DNA of 32,799 nt, taken from positions 1 to 32,799 of IMG/VR virus record IMGVR_UViG_3300029267_003173; one strand, 5' to 3'. The stretch's first letter is position 1. Every line of letters starts with the position of its first letter. Source of the DNA: a virus. Shown piece after piece: positions 20,662 to 28,306 of this stretch. Both the position numbers and the translations under genes were made by a program. A model generated the notes under the pieces. It did not search any database. It was given only the letters and a program-made list of their open reading frames with translations, and had not been told where the DNA came from.

Positions 20662-21422
20662 TGACAGATTCATTGTCTGTACTACAGGACGCAGAGAACC
20701 GGATTGATGCTGCAATATCAGAGCAAAATTCAGATCCTTCTGCGCAAATAGAAGGCTTATCAAATGAAAGTAACGTTGACGATCAAGAGCTAGGCGCATG
20801 GCTTCTAGACCAGGGAATACCTGGGGCTGGGGAAAAGCCAGAATGGTTTAGTGATAAGTATAAAACCGTTTCAGAGCAAGCAAAGGCATATAAAGAGCTT
20901 GAGAAAAAGCTAGGCGCTTTTACCGGAAAACCAGAGGATGGGTATAGCTTTGATAAGTTTAAAGAAGACATTGATATGGAAGACGAGATGTTCGTCAAGT
21001 TCCGTGAAATGGCCTCTGACTGGAATATGTCCCAAGACAAAGTAGACCAAATGGTCGATTTGTTTCTTGATAATTCTCGCAAAGAACACGAACGGGTTCA
21101 GAAAACAATTGAAAGCTTGACGCCAGAGCAACAAGAAAAGGCGCAGATTCTTGCCCAGTGGGTAGATAACAATTTCACAGAAGAGGAAGCACGGAAATTA
21201 GACGCATTTGTTACTGATGTGGATTCTTTAGAGCTTTTGGCAAAGATGCGGAGCAAGATGCGGGAAACACGCATACCTACCAAGGGAACAACCACAAGCG
21301 CCCCATCAGAAAAGGAAATCCAACGACTGATTATAGACAATTATGATGATTACATTAAAGACACAAATGGGTTTAGATCGAGAATATTGAAAATGTTGCA
21401 GCGGGTAGAAGCAAACAAATAG
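20661..21422 (+). CDS. Capsid scaffolding protein
   Basis: 253 residues, acidic. GAWLLDQGIPGAGEKPEWFSDKYKTVSEQAKAYKELEKKLGAFTGKPEDGYSF is the conserved N-terminal signature of T7/P22-like scaffolds encoded before the capsid gene. The middle has long helices (KFREMASDWNMSQDKVDQMVDLFLDN). The C-terminus is basic (RSRILKMLQRVEANK), as expected for the coat-binding helix. Scaffolds guide procapsid assembly and leave before maturation. A 165-base gap separates it from the capsid gene. Confidence 0.85.
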   Translation: MTDSLSVLQDAENRIDAAISEQNSDPSAQIEGLSNESNVDDQELGAWLLDQGIPGAGEKPEWFSDKYKTVSEQAKAYKELEKKLGAFTGKPEDGYSFDKFKEDIDMEDEMFVKFREMASDWNMSQDKVDQMVDLFLDNSRKEHERVQKTIESLTPEQQEKAQILAQWVDNNFTEEEARKLDAFVTDVDSLELLAKMRSKMRETRIPTKGTTTSAPSEKEIQRLIIDNYDDYIKDTNGFRSRILKMLQRVEANK

Positions 21423-21587
21423 CCATTTTTAAGATAATTCTATTTACTTTTGCCTACCATTTGGTAATATCTTAAGCAGAGCATCTGTGGATACCGCGTT
21501 TTGCGCCCGTAGAAGCAATGTTCGGCCTCATTTATTTTGAGATACCCGAAATAAAATTTTTTTATAATTTTTTTTGAGGTGATCAAA
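21423..21587 (+). other. Intergenic leader before the capsid gene
   Basis: Noncoding. It holds two long T runs near 21554-21576 and an exact TATAAT at 21563-21568. The nearest -35-like TTGAGA (21537-21542) is 20 bases away, too far for a good promoter, and a start there would leave almost no leader. A strong GAGGTGA ribosome-binding site ends the region. I see no convincing terminator or stem. Confidence 0.35.
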
Positions 21588-22433
21588 ATGTCAATTAATT
21601 TGAGCAATATCGCCGTTACCGAATTTGATGCAATGGTAAAGGCGGAATATCAAGCACAAGGCTGGATGCTACGTGATACAGTTCGTGTTAAAGATAACAT
21701 TACTGGTAAAACAGTAAAATTCCCTGTGATGGGTCGTGGTATTGCAACAAGCAAGATTCCACAAGATGATGTAACCCCGATGAATGTCAATTATTCTTTC
21801 AAAACTGGAATTTTGACTAATTGGAATGCTGCTGAATATAGCGACATCTTCGATGAGCAAGAAGTAAATATCGATGATAAAAGAGAACTTGCCTCATGCA
21901 TCGCTTTTGCATTGGGACGTCGAAGTGATCAATTGGTTATTGATGCAAACTCTGGAAGTGGTACTACAAAAAGCGTTGCTATTGGCACTAGCAATATGAC
22001 GTATGCCAAGTTCCTAGAGGCTGAATCGTTGCTAAACTATGATGGAGTTCCTAGAAATGAAAGAACTCTGATCATGAGTACTGCGGCTGAACGTAGTTTG
22101 TTGGCTGATGATAAATTTATTAACAATGATTATATCAAAAACAACGTTCTAAATAAGAATGGACTACATGGTCAAACTGTTTTAGATACGCGCATCATCG
22201 TCATTCCAGAAATGTCAGATGTTGGTGGGTTGCCTGGAACAATTGGTGGTGCACGTAAGTGTTATATGTACCATAAGCAAGCGCTTGGCTTGGGCGTTGG
22301 AATCAATTTCAAAACCGAAATTAACTATATTCCAAACAAAACCTCCTGGCTTGTAAATGGTATCTATAAGGCTATTGGGATCGCTATTGATCCTCTTGGC
22401 ATCGTAGAAATTAACATTGATGAATCTAAGTAA
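21588..22433 (+). CDS. Major capsid protein (HK97-fold)
   Basis: 281 residues from the ATG at 21588, chosen for the GAGGTGATCAAA ribosome-binding site (an in-frame GTG lies at 21579). Features typical of podovirus coat proteins are an N-terminal arm with TEFDAMVKAEYQAQGWMLRDTVRVKDNITGKTVKFP, the P-domain strands, RTLIMSTAAERSLLADDKF and VNGIYKAIGIAIDPLGIVEI. It forms the icosahedral shell around the scaffold. Its position after the scaffold gene and its own very strong ribosome-binding site fit the most abundant virion protein. A terminator lies after the next gene. Confidence 0.9.
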   Translation: MSINLSNIAVTEFDAMVKAEYQAQGWMLRDTVRVKDNITGKTVKFPVMGRGIATSKIPQDDVTPMNVNYSFKTGILTNWNAAEYSDIFDEQEVNIDDKRELASCIAFALGRRSDQLVIDANSGSGTTKSVAIGTSNMTYAKFLEAESLLNYDGVPRNERTLIMSTAAERSLLADDKFINNDYIKNNVLNKNGLHGQTVLDTRIIVIPEMSDVGGLPGTIGGARKCYMYHKQALGLGVGINFKTEINYIPNKTSWLVNGIYKAIGIAIDPLGIVEINIDESK

Positions 22434-22444
22434 GGGGAGCAATT

Positions 22445-22936
22445 ATGTCTTTTGATATTAACTATTTTGGCCGATGGTCAAGCACTGCCAACACTAGAAC
22501 TAGCATCGCGTATCATTATTTGACTAGCGCAGATACTTTAGCAACTGTGAAGGCAGCAGGCTATTTCAATACTTTATTAACGCAAGGCCATTTGAAGGTT
22601 GGGGATTTGATCTCTATTAAGGCTTCAGATGCTAGCGATATCGTTGTGGTAACAAGCGTTACTACTAATATAGAAGTTGCAAGTTACAATGCGGCTGCTG
22701 TTGTACCACTATATGCTGGTGAACATACGACTGTCGGCGGCGCTGCTGCTGAAGCAATCACCGTTACAGGCGTATTAGATACCGATTTGGTTCTGGTTAC
22801 TCTTCATACCGAAGGCGCTACACCTCGAACCATCTTGACGGCTGCTGCAACTGCTGCTGATACCATAACCGTTACATTTAGCGGAGATCCCGCGGCGGAT
22901 CATGTGGTTACGTATGTAGTTTATCGCGCCTTATAA
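22445..22936 (+). CDS. Small beta-rich protein after the capsid gene (likely decoration protein)
   Basis: 163 residues. The N-terminal half (MSFDINYFGRWSSTANTRTSIAYHYLTSADTLATVKAAGYFN) leads into a strand-rich Ala/Thr/Val C-terminal part (EAITVTGVLDTDLVLVTLHTEGATPRTILTAAATAADTITVTFSG), resembling virion decoration or fibre proteins. It follows the capsid stop by 11 bases with a GGGGAG site and is the last gene before the strong terminator, so it is co-expressed with the capsid gene at high level. Not recognised as a named family. Confidence 0.6.
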   Translation: MSFDINYFGRWSSTANTRTSIAYHYLTSADTLATVKAAGYFNTLLTQGHLKVGDLISIKASDASDIVVVTSVTTNIEVASYNAAAVVPLYAGEHTTVGGAAAEAITVTGVLDTDLVLVTLHTEGATPRTILTAAATAADTITVTFSGDPAADHVVTYVVYRAL

Positions 22937-22963
22937 CAAAATGGGGCCTTCGGGCCCCTTTTA
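22937..22963 (+). terminator. Strong intrinsic terminator with UUCG loop
   Basis: GGGGCC-TTCG-GGCCCC (22943-22958) followed by TTTTA, with AAAAT before it. A 6-bp GC stem with a UUCG tetraloop is a textbook efficient terminator. It comes right after the capsid block, as Tphi follows gene 10 in T7, so structural genes downstream would be expressed by partial read-through. Confidence 0.95.
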
Positions 22964-22978
22964 CTTTGGAGATAAATA

Positions 22979-23287
22979 ATGGGTACTCTATCTCGCCAAG
23001 TTGAAGCCACCATAGCTTCTGACAATGCTTTCACCGATCCTATAGCTTTTTATGGTGGTCCATTTAACTTTTCCGTTTCTGGAAGTTTTACGGCTACAGT
23101 AACTATCCAACGAAGGTTTACCAATCCGGCTACTGGTTTATATGATGGCACATGGTTAGATGTTTCAACATATACCTCAGAAAGGGAAGACGTTGGAATT
23201 GTTCCTGATGAAGAGGTTCAATATAGGGCCGGCGTCAAAACTGGCGAATATACCTCTGGAACCATAAATCTTAGATTAAGTCAGTAG
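22979..23287 (+). CDS. Small beta-sandwich-like virion protein
   Basis: 102 residues with alternating hydrophobic strands (FNFSVSGSFTATVTIQRRF, GTWLDVSTYTSERED, QYRAGVKTGEYTSGTINLRLS). The pattern matches small phage structural proteins seen near capsid genes in many podoviruses. A GGAG site precedes the ATG, 16 bases after the terminator's U tract. It is probably a head or neck accessory protein. Function unproven. Confidence 0.6.
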   Translation: MGTLSRQVEATIASDNAFTDPIAFYGGPFNFSVSGSFTATVTIQRRFTNPATGLYDGTWLDVSTYTSEREDVGIVPDEEVQYRAGVKTGEYTSGTINLRLSQ

Positions 23288-23297
23288 GGGAGCAAAT

Positions 23298-24755
23298 ATG
23301 ACTAGTAGAAAATTCCCTATGCTTGGCGGCATAATGGGCAAAGATATTGGATCTGGAGGAGGCTCATTGCCTCCTTTGGTTATTAATGTTGCATCAGACT
23401 TTCCTACAGTTGCACAAGCAAATGAGGATATGGGTAGGACATATGTCATAGGGACAAATGTCACAGACAATGATCCGACAAAAACCAATACTGGACAGTC
23501 ATTTCTTGCTGGAGATGAAATAATTTGGAATGGAACGCTATATGTCGCGCTGGGGCATGCTGCGATATTTATCGATGATGGAACTGATGTAAAGACGGTA
23601 AACGATCCGCGTAATTTTGATCTGCAAGGTGGTGGTCTAAAAGATGATAATGTCACGACGGCTGTAAACCTAGGAGACGGTTCAAATACTTCCTGTGATA
23701 CCACCAACAAAACATTAATTGGCGCAATTAATGAGATAAATGCGAAGCCATCTGGTGTTTCAACCACGATGAACAGCTCAAATACGACTGACCCAAACTA
23801 TTTTGCAGGAATGCAAATAACCGCTCCGGGACAAACTGCATTTACGATTTCTCAAGCGCCTGCAAGCAATGAAGCATTTCAGCTTTATCTTAACGGTGTT
23901 TTACTGCCTAAGACAGAATACTCACTTAGCGGCACCAATCTGACATATAGCGGTGTTGCATTATCTGTGCCATCCGCTCCTGGGCAACCTGACGAGCTTA
24001 CAGCTATAATTAACTATGTGGCAGGAGCAACCTCTGTAACATCATTTAATGCTCGTACAGGGGCTGTATTGCCCGCTAGTGGCGATTACGATGTTTCGGA
24101 AGTGACGAACGCGGTTTCAACCAGCACTCTAAACGCACATACCGGCGCAGCAAATCCACACTCAGGCAGTGCTGCTAATGGAGCAAATAGTGATATTAAT
24201 TCTCTGTCTGGATTGACGACGCCATTATCAATTGCGCAGGGTGGAACAAATTCTGGCGCAGCGCTAACTAATGGAAAAGTTATGCAAAGTTCTGGTGGGG
24301 CAATTTCTGAAAGTACGGTTAATATAACGAATTTAACACAAAAGGAGGTGTTTTTCGCAGGGACTGGTTACAATGCAAATTTAGGAAATTTCAGAACACG
24401 GGAAGTAGGTGGAACTGGGGCTCATAATTTCACATTTTGCGTTCCTTCAGATTTCGCGTCCTTAGTAAGTTGCGAGGTTGTCGGAATCATTTCAACGGGC
24501 GCAGCGGGTGCAGCCAAAGATATTGATCTATCAAGTGATTATGGTGCAGTTGGAGAAGCCTATAACATCCATTCTGAGACAGATACCACCACTACATATG
24601 ACTTTACTGGGAAAGCAAACCAGTTAGCATCGTATAGCATAGCACCTGTATTATCAGCTTTAAGTGCTGGAGATTATGTGGGGTTTGACATTGATCATAA
24701 TGGAATAGGCGGAGCTATTGATTATATCGGCATAAAACTGGTTTATAACATTTAA
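23298..24755 (+). CDS. Fibre-like structural protein
   Basis: 485 residues. The N-terminal part is Gly-rich. The middle carries fibre signatures: TSFNARTGAVLPASGDYDVSEV (the NxRTGxVxxxxGDYD repeat of tail fibres) and LSIAQGGTNSGAALTNGKV. The C-terminus is a beta-rich domain (HNFTFCVPSDFASLVSCEVVGII). These motifs are typical of trimeric fibres, so this is probably a second receptor-binding or head-fibre protein besides the T7-type fibre at 4355. Its place between capsid and tail genes is not where tail fibres are in T7. Confidence 0.7.
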   Translation: MTSRKFPMLGGIMGKDIGSGGGSLPPLVINVASDFPTVAQANEDMGRTYVIGTNVTDNDPTKTNTGQSFLAGDEIIWNGTLYVALGHAAIFIDDGTDVKTVNDPRNFDLQGGGLKDDNVTTAVNLGDGSNTSCDTTNKTLIGAINEINAKPSGVSTTMNSSNTTDPNYFAGMQITAPGQTAFTISQAPASNEAFQLYLNGVLLPKTEYSLSGTNLTYSGVALSVPSAPGQPDELTAIINYVAGATSVTSFNARTGAVLPASGDYDVSEVTNAVSTSTLNAHTGAANPHSGSAANGANSDINSLSGLTTPLSIAQGGTNSGAALTNGKVMQSSGGAISESTVNITNLTQKEVFFAGTGYNANLGNFRTREVGGTGAHNFTFCVPSDFASLVSCEVVGIISTGAAGAAKDIDLSSDYGAVGEAYNIHSETDTTTTYDFTGKANQLASYSIAPVLSALSAGDYVGFDIDHNGIGGAIDYIGIKLVYNI

Positions 24756-24765
24756 GGGGAAAAGC

Positions 24766-25014
24766 ATGGCTGAATATAAATATACAAGGCATCTCGTAGA
24801 TGGGGTATATGACATTAACAACCCTCTTCGTGTGGACGCGGAAGGCGAGCAAATAAAGCTCTATCAAGAGATTAACAATCATCCCCAGTTTTCGCAGAAA
24901 TTTGATATAAATTGCTCAGGAGCTGAATGTACAATAACTTTCGAAAGCGAGTTATCCGGAGAGGATGAGATATTGCTCGGTGAAATTGTTGCGGCGCATC
25001 AAAATAATTTATAG
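24766..25014 (+). CDS. Small protein between two fibre-like genes
   Basis: 82 residues. RHLVDGVYDINNPLRVDAEGEQIKLYQEI and DEILLGEIVAAHQNNL resemble a small conserved phage protein often encoded beside fibre genes, of unknown role. There is no membrane segment and two Cys (NCSGAEC) are present. A GGGGAAAAG site precedes the ATG. A chaperone or attachment role would be inference only. Confidence 0.6.
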   Translation: MAEYKYTRHLVDGVYDINNPLRVDAEGEQIKLYQEINNHPQFSQKFDINCSGAECTITFESELSGEDEILLGEIVAAHQNNL

Positions 25015-25023
25015 GAGGCCGGA

Positions 25024-26829
25024 ATGGCTCAAGTAACAAACAAACAGATTCAGGTATTTAGTCAAACCTCAGATCCATTGGTAACTGATGACAATACAAA
25101 AGGTTATCAAGTATCAAATGTCATAGTAAACACATCGACAGATACTGCTTTTATCTGCGTGGATGCATCTACAGGAGCGGCGATATGGCATATTATTGAC
25201 CATTCGTCTGGAGGAATCTGGACTAGATCGGAATCAGTCCACGATGAAGAAGATGAAATTAATGGTGTCATACAAGTTGCAAATAACGGAGATGATGTAG
25301 ATCTTTCAACTAGTGGTAACTTATATGTTTCCAGCAGTGCAACACAAACTCTTTCTGCAACAGACACGCTGTTTAGTGGTAATTCTGTAATCTATGTTCA
25401 GGGAAGTGGTGGCCCTGTAACCTTGACCTCTAACCCTCAAATAGCGCAGCCAACTGATCCTACAATCTGTATGTATTTGGCAATTATCGGAACCAGCGAC
25501 ACGAATACCCTTACATTTGTAAATGGTAATGGGGTAGTATTGCATTCTGGGTCAAGCATAACGCTTGGGCAGAGCGATATTCTCGTTTTGATATGGGATG
25601 AAGTAAATAATATTTATGTTCAGCAAGATGTTGCACAAGCCGGCGGAGGAAGTGCTTTACCACTAAACAATATTTTTTATTTTAATTCTGCTGGTAACGA
25701 CACAAATGACGGACAGAGCAATACTACTGCATTCGCCACGCTTCCTGCTGCAATCTCCGCCGTAAATGCTTTAACGCCAACACCTTCTAATCGTTTTGAG
25801 ATTAGAGGACCAGGAGGAATGGAAATAACAACAGATGTTACATTGCCACCATATACTCTCGTCAATACTCCGGCAACCAGATATCCATGTCAAGTAACAG
25901 GATCTGATGGGTCATCGCTTATATATTATGGCGGATTAACAGGGTTATCCAGCGGATTTAATCCTTGCTTTGCTAAAACTGGTACCACAGATATATTTAC
26001 AGTTACAGCTGTAAATAAGATAGAGGCGCAGCAAGATTTGACATCTGGAGGTTCCGCATCTGAAGCTATTGTTATTAATGCCCCAGAGATTTATTTGCAA
26101 GGAAATCAACTGGTAAGCAATGAATCTGGCAATCTATTTATTAACTGTGAGGGAGATATCTACAATAGCACAGGAGCGGGCCCTATATTTTCTCAGACTG
26201 GCGGATCTGCTGGGAATATATATGTAAGAGCGAGAAATATAAATGAGAACACAAGTGCAGGAGGGCCACCTTCAATATTGATTTCAAATGGTTCGACAAT
26301 CACCTTAGATATATATGCGTATAATTCACCGGCACGACCGATATATGCGCTGTCAAATAATAGCGTTCTGAACTCGAATGCCGTTATCTGGGATGATGAT
26401 TTCGGTACAAATACTGTTGATGCGACATCCGAATTAAATCTCAATGTGATGAAGCGTACACAACCATTTTCTAACCTAGGGGCGACCCCTGTAAATACGT
26501 TCAGGTTTCAGAAAAACAGGATTTATAAGATAATGGTTGAGGCTACAGATGGTAGGGTAAATGTATTTCAACTTGAAGTGGGATATAATCCTGCTATCCC
26601 AGAGCTTTTAAGTCAATTATTAAATGGAGCAGCAGCTTATAATGGGCCAATGGGGGTTATTAATTATTTGAACACAGCAGGTACAGATCAATATACAATA
26701 AATATTAATGGGTTTGCTAACTCCTATATTCTGACAATCACGCGAGCTACCGGCGTCGCCACATTTGCTGCATCGGGCGCAACGACTGGTACCACAAGGT
26801 TGTATGTAAATCCAACGCCAGGAATATAA
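25024..26829 (+). CDS. Beta-helix tailspike/fibre-like protein
   Basis: 601 residues with a perfect AGGAGG ribosome-binding site. The N-terminal ~200 residues are beta-rich. SAGNDTNDGQSNTTAFATLPAAISAVN starts a parallel beta-helix of the kind seen in tailspikes and pectate-lyase-like proteins, with short strand repeats down to about residue 470 (NAPEIYLQGNQLVSN, NLFINCEGDIYNS, NIYVRARNI). A separate C-terminal domain follows. It may bind or degrade surface polysaccharide; catalytic residues cannot be assigned by eye. Confidence 0.7.
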   Translation: MAQVTNKQIQVFSQTSDPLVTDDNTKGYQVSNVIVNTSTDTAFICVDASTGAAIWHIIDHSSGGIWTRSESVHDEEDEINGVIQVANNGDDVDLSTSGNLYVSSSATQTLSATDTLFSGNSVIYVQGSGGPVTLTSNPQIAQPTDPTICMYLAIIGTSDTNTLTFVNGNGVVLHSGSSITLGQSDILVLIWDEVNNIYVQQDVAQAGGGSALPLNNIFYFNSAGNDTNDGQSNTTAFATLPAAISAVNALTPTPSNRFEIRGPGGMEITTDVTLPPYTLVNTPATRYPCQVTGSDGSSLIYYGGLTGLSSGFNPCFAKTGTTDIFTVTAVNKIEAQQDLTSGGSASEAIVINAPEIYLQGNQLVSNESGNLFINCEGDIYNSTGAGPIFSQTGGSAGNIYVRARNINENTSAGGPPSILISNGSTITLDIYAYNSPARPIYALSNNSVLNSNAVIWDDDFGTNTVDATSELNLNVMKRTQPFSNLGATPVNTFRFQKNRIYKIMVEATDGRVNVFQLEVGYNPAIPELLSQLLNGAAAYNGPMGVINYLNTAGTDQYTININGFANSYILTITRATGVATFAASGATTGTTRLYVNPTPGI

Positions 26830-26844
26830 TTTTGGAGTATATGT

Positions 26845-27354
26845 ATGAAGGTTGGAATAAAAAAAGAGCATCTTACAGAATATATTATAAAGCCTGTATG
26901 TATTGGCCTTAGAAAATGGTCTCAATCTTCTGAAAATCTACTGCTAGGCACATGCGCGCAAGAAACTTTGATGGGGCATTATTTAGTACAACTTGAAGGA
27001 GGGCCAGCTAGGGGGATATACCAGCATGAAAAGCCAACTTTTATTTGCGATATAGAGAATTATCTTGCATTCAATGAGAGTGAATCATCGCTTTTATGCG
27101 GAATGTTTTCTATTCCAGGATTGGAGTACTTAAAGCACCAGTTTGATAGGCTTACGTATGATTTGGCATTTGCTACCGCTATGGCTAGGTTGCACTATGC
27201 GAGGTTCCCTGAGCCTTTGCCGGATCCAGATGATGTTCTTGGGTTGGCAAGATACTATAAAAAATACTGGAATGGCGCAGGAGAAAGGGGTGGAAAGGCA
27301 ACAGAAAGCCAGTTCATTGATAATTATGAGCGATTTGTGTTGCAAGAATTATAG
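26845..27354 (+). CDS. Lysozyme-fold protein, likely endolysin or virion muralytic enzyme
   Basis: 169 residues. ENLLLGTCAQETLMGHYL (with E40 as the candidate acid), then GGPARGIYQHEKPT, then YDLAFATAMARLHYAR and YYKKYWN. The GTxxQEt...GxYQ layout is typical of lysozyme/SLT-type muramidases, in which the Glu cuts the glycan strand. It has no signal peptide. It is followed 9 bases later by a 3-TM holin, which supports an endolysin role. T7 instead carries an SLT domain in gp16, which I do not see here, so virion use is also possible. Family assignment is by motif, not by search. Confidence 0.65.
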   Translation: MKVGIKKEHLTEYIIKPVCIGLRKWSQSSENLLLGTCAQETLMGHYLVQLEGGPARGIYQHEKPTFICDIENYLAFNESESSLLCGMFSIPGLEYLKHQFDRLTYDLAFATAMARLHYARFPEPLPDPDDVLGLARYYKKYWNGAGERGGKATESQFIDNYERFVLQEL

Positions 27355-27363
27355 GAGATTTTT

Positions 27364-27747
27364 ATGATATTAGAGTCAGCAATGGCCCTAGGAGGGCTTG
27401 TAGTTCCTCCGGTTTTTGATTTTATTAAGAAGAAATTCTTGGGGCCAAAAACTGATACTCCTGAATCTACTCTAGGAACATTGGCGACCACGAAGCCAGA
27501 GGTCATAGATAAGTACATTGCATCGCTTAGTGAGCTTTATAAAGCTAAAACCATGTTTTTCAACAGAGATGTGGTTTCTACGCCAAGCTTATGGGTAATA
27601 AACTTAAGAGCATCTATAAGGCCAATATGTGTTGTATTGTTTATGGCCATGCGATTTGCAATATGGAAATTTAACTTTCAGGTTGACGAAGGATTTTGCG
27701 GGATGATGGACATGTGCATCACATCTTGGTTTGGGAGCAGAATGTAA
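27364..27747 (+). CDS. GTA-type three-transmembrane holin
   Basis: 127 residues. SLWVINLRASIRPICVVLFMAMRFAIW and the C-terminal CITSWFGSRM are the signature of the 3-TM holins associated with gene-transfer-agent-like lysis (the WFGSR end is diagnostic). The N-terminus has one hydrophobic segment, then a basic linker. It permeabilises the inner membrane at lysis. It follows the lysozyme-like gene with a GGAG site and abuts the tail-tube A gene. Confidence 0.85.
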   Translation: MILESAMALGGLVVPPVFDFIKKKFLGPKTDTPESTLGTLATTKPEVIDKYIASLSELYKAKTMFFNRDVVSTPSLWVINLRASIRPICVVLFMAMRFAIWKFNFQVDEGFCGMMDMCITSWFGSRM

Positions 27748-28305
27748 ATGACAACTCAATTAACAAAATTGCAAATGATCCAGCTTGCTATGGGTCACCT
27801 TGGAAAAGGAATAAATGCTCTTTCTGATTTAGGACCAGTAGAGGATTATGTCTCTCTGATGTATGATATTCGGTTGGAGGCAGCATTAGCAGATAATTTC
27901 TGGGGGTTCGCAAACAAAACTCAAGAGCTTTCTAGGCTCCCTGGGGAGTATATAAATCCTGACTGGAAATATACTTTTCAACTACCATCTGATTATTTGA
28001 CAGCAAACAAGGTATTTGAAACTTTTCCTTATATTATCGAAGGCCGGTATTTGATGGCAAACTCTCAGGATGTAACTTTAGATTACCGGTATCTTCCAAG
28101 CAACGCATTATTTAGAGCAGACTTCATAGAATACTTTACGACGTCTCTGGCGGCTGATTTGGCGCTCCCTATTGCAGAGAAAGCCGAATACATACAGGTT
28201 CTTACCTTAAGGGCAGAAAAAGCTCGTGAGCGCGCTGTATCTTCGTCAGCTAAGGCAGCACCAAATAGGCCTTTTCGTCTTAATCCAATGATAGCAGTGA
28301 GATAA
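27748..28305 (+). CDS. Tail tubular protein A (gp11-like)
   Basis: 185 residues (T7 gp11: 196). KLQMIQLAMGHLGKG...DLGPVEDYVSLMYDIRLEAALADNFWGFA and YTFQLPSDYLTANKVF are typical of podovirus tail-tube adaptor proteins. The protein forms a ring between the portal and the nozzle. Start directly after the holin stop. It is followed by tail tube B, as in T7. Confidence 0.88.
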   Translation: MTTQLTKLQMIQLAMGHLGKGINALSDLGPVEDYVSLMYDIRLEAALADNFWGFANKTQELSRLPGEYINPDWKYTFQLPSDYLTANKVFETFPYIIEGRYLMANSQDVTLDYRYLPSNALFRADFIEYFTTSLAADLALPIAEKAEYIQVLTLRAEKARERAVSSSAKAAPNRPFRLNPMIAVR

Positions 28306-28306
28306 T

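Noticed and set aside
21537-21568. Promoter for the capsid gene (TTGAGA and TATAAT)
   Set aside because: Spacing is 20 bases and the start would fall in the ribosome-binding site. Listed only as part of the leader.
24336-24356. Perfect Shine-Dalgarno AAAGGAGGTG inside the fibre-like gene
   Set aside because: No start codon at a suitable distance; the nearest ATG frame closes after two codons. It merely encodes QKEV.
25024-26829. Diversity-generating retroelement acting on a fibre gene
   Set aside because: No reverse transcriptase gene and no template/variable repeat pair was seen.
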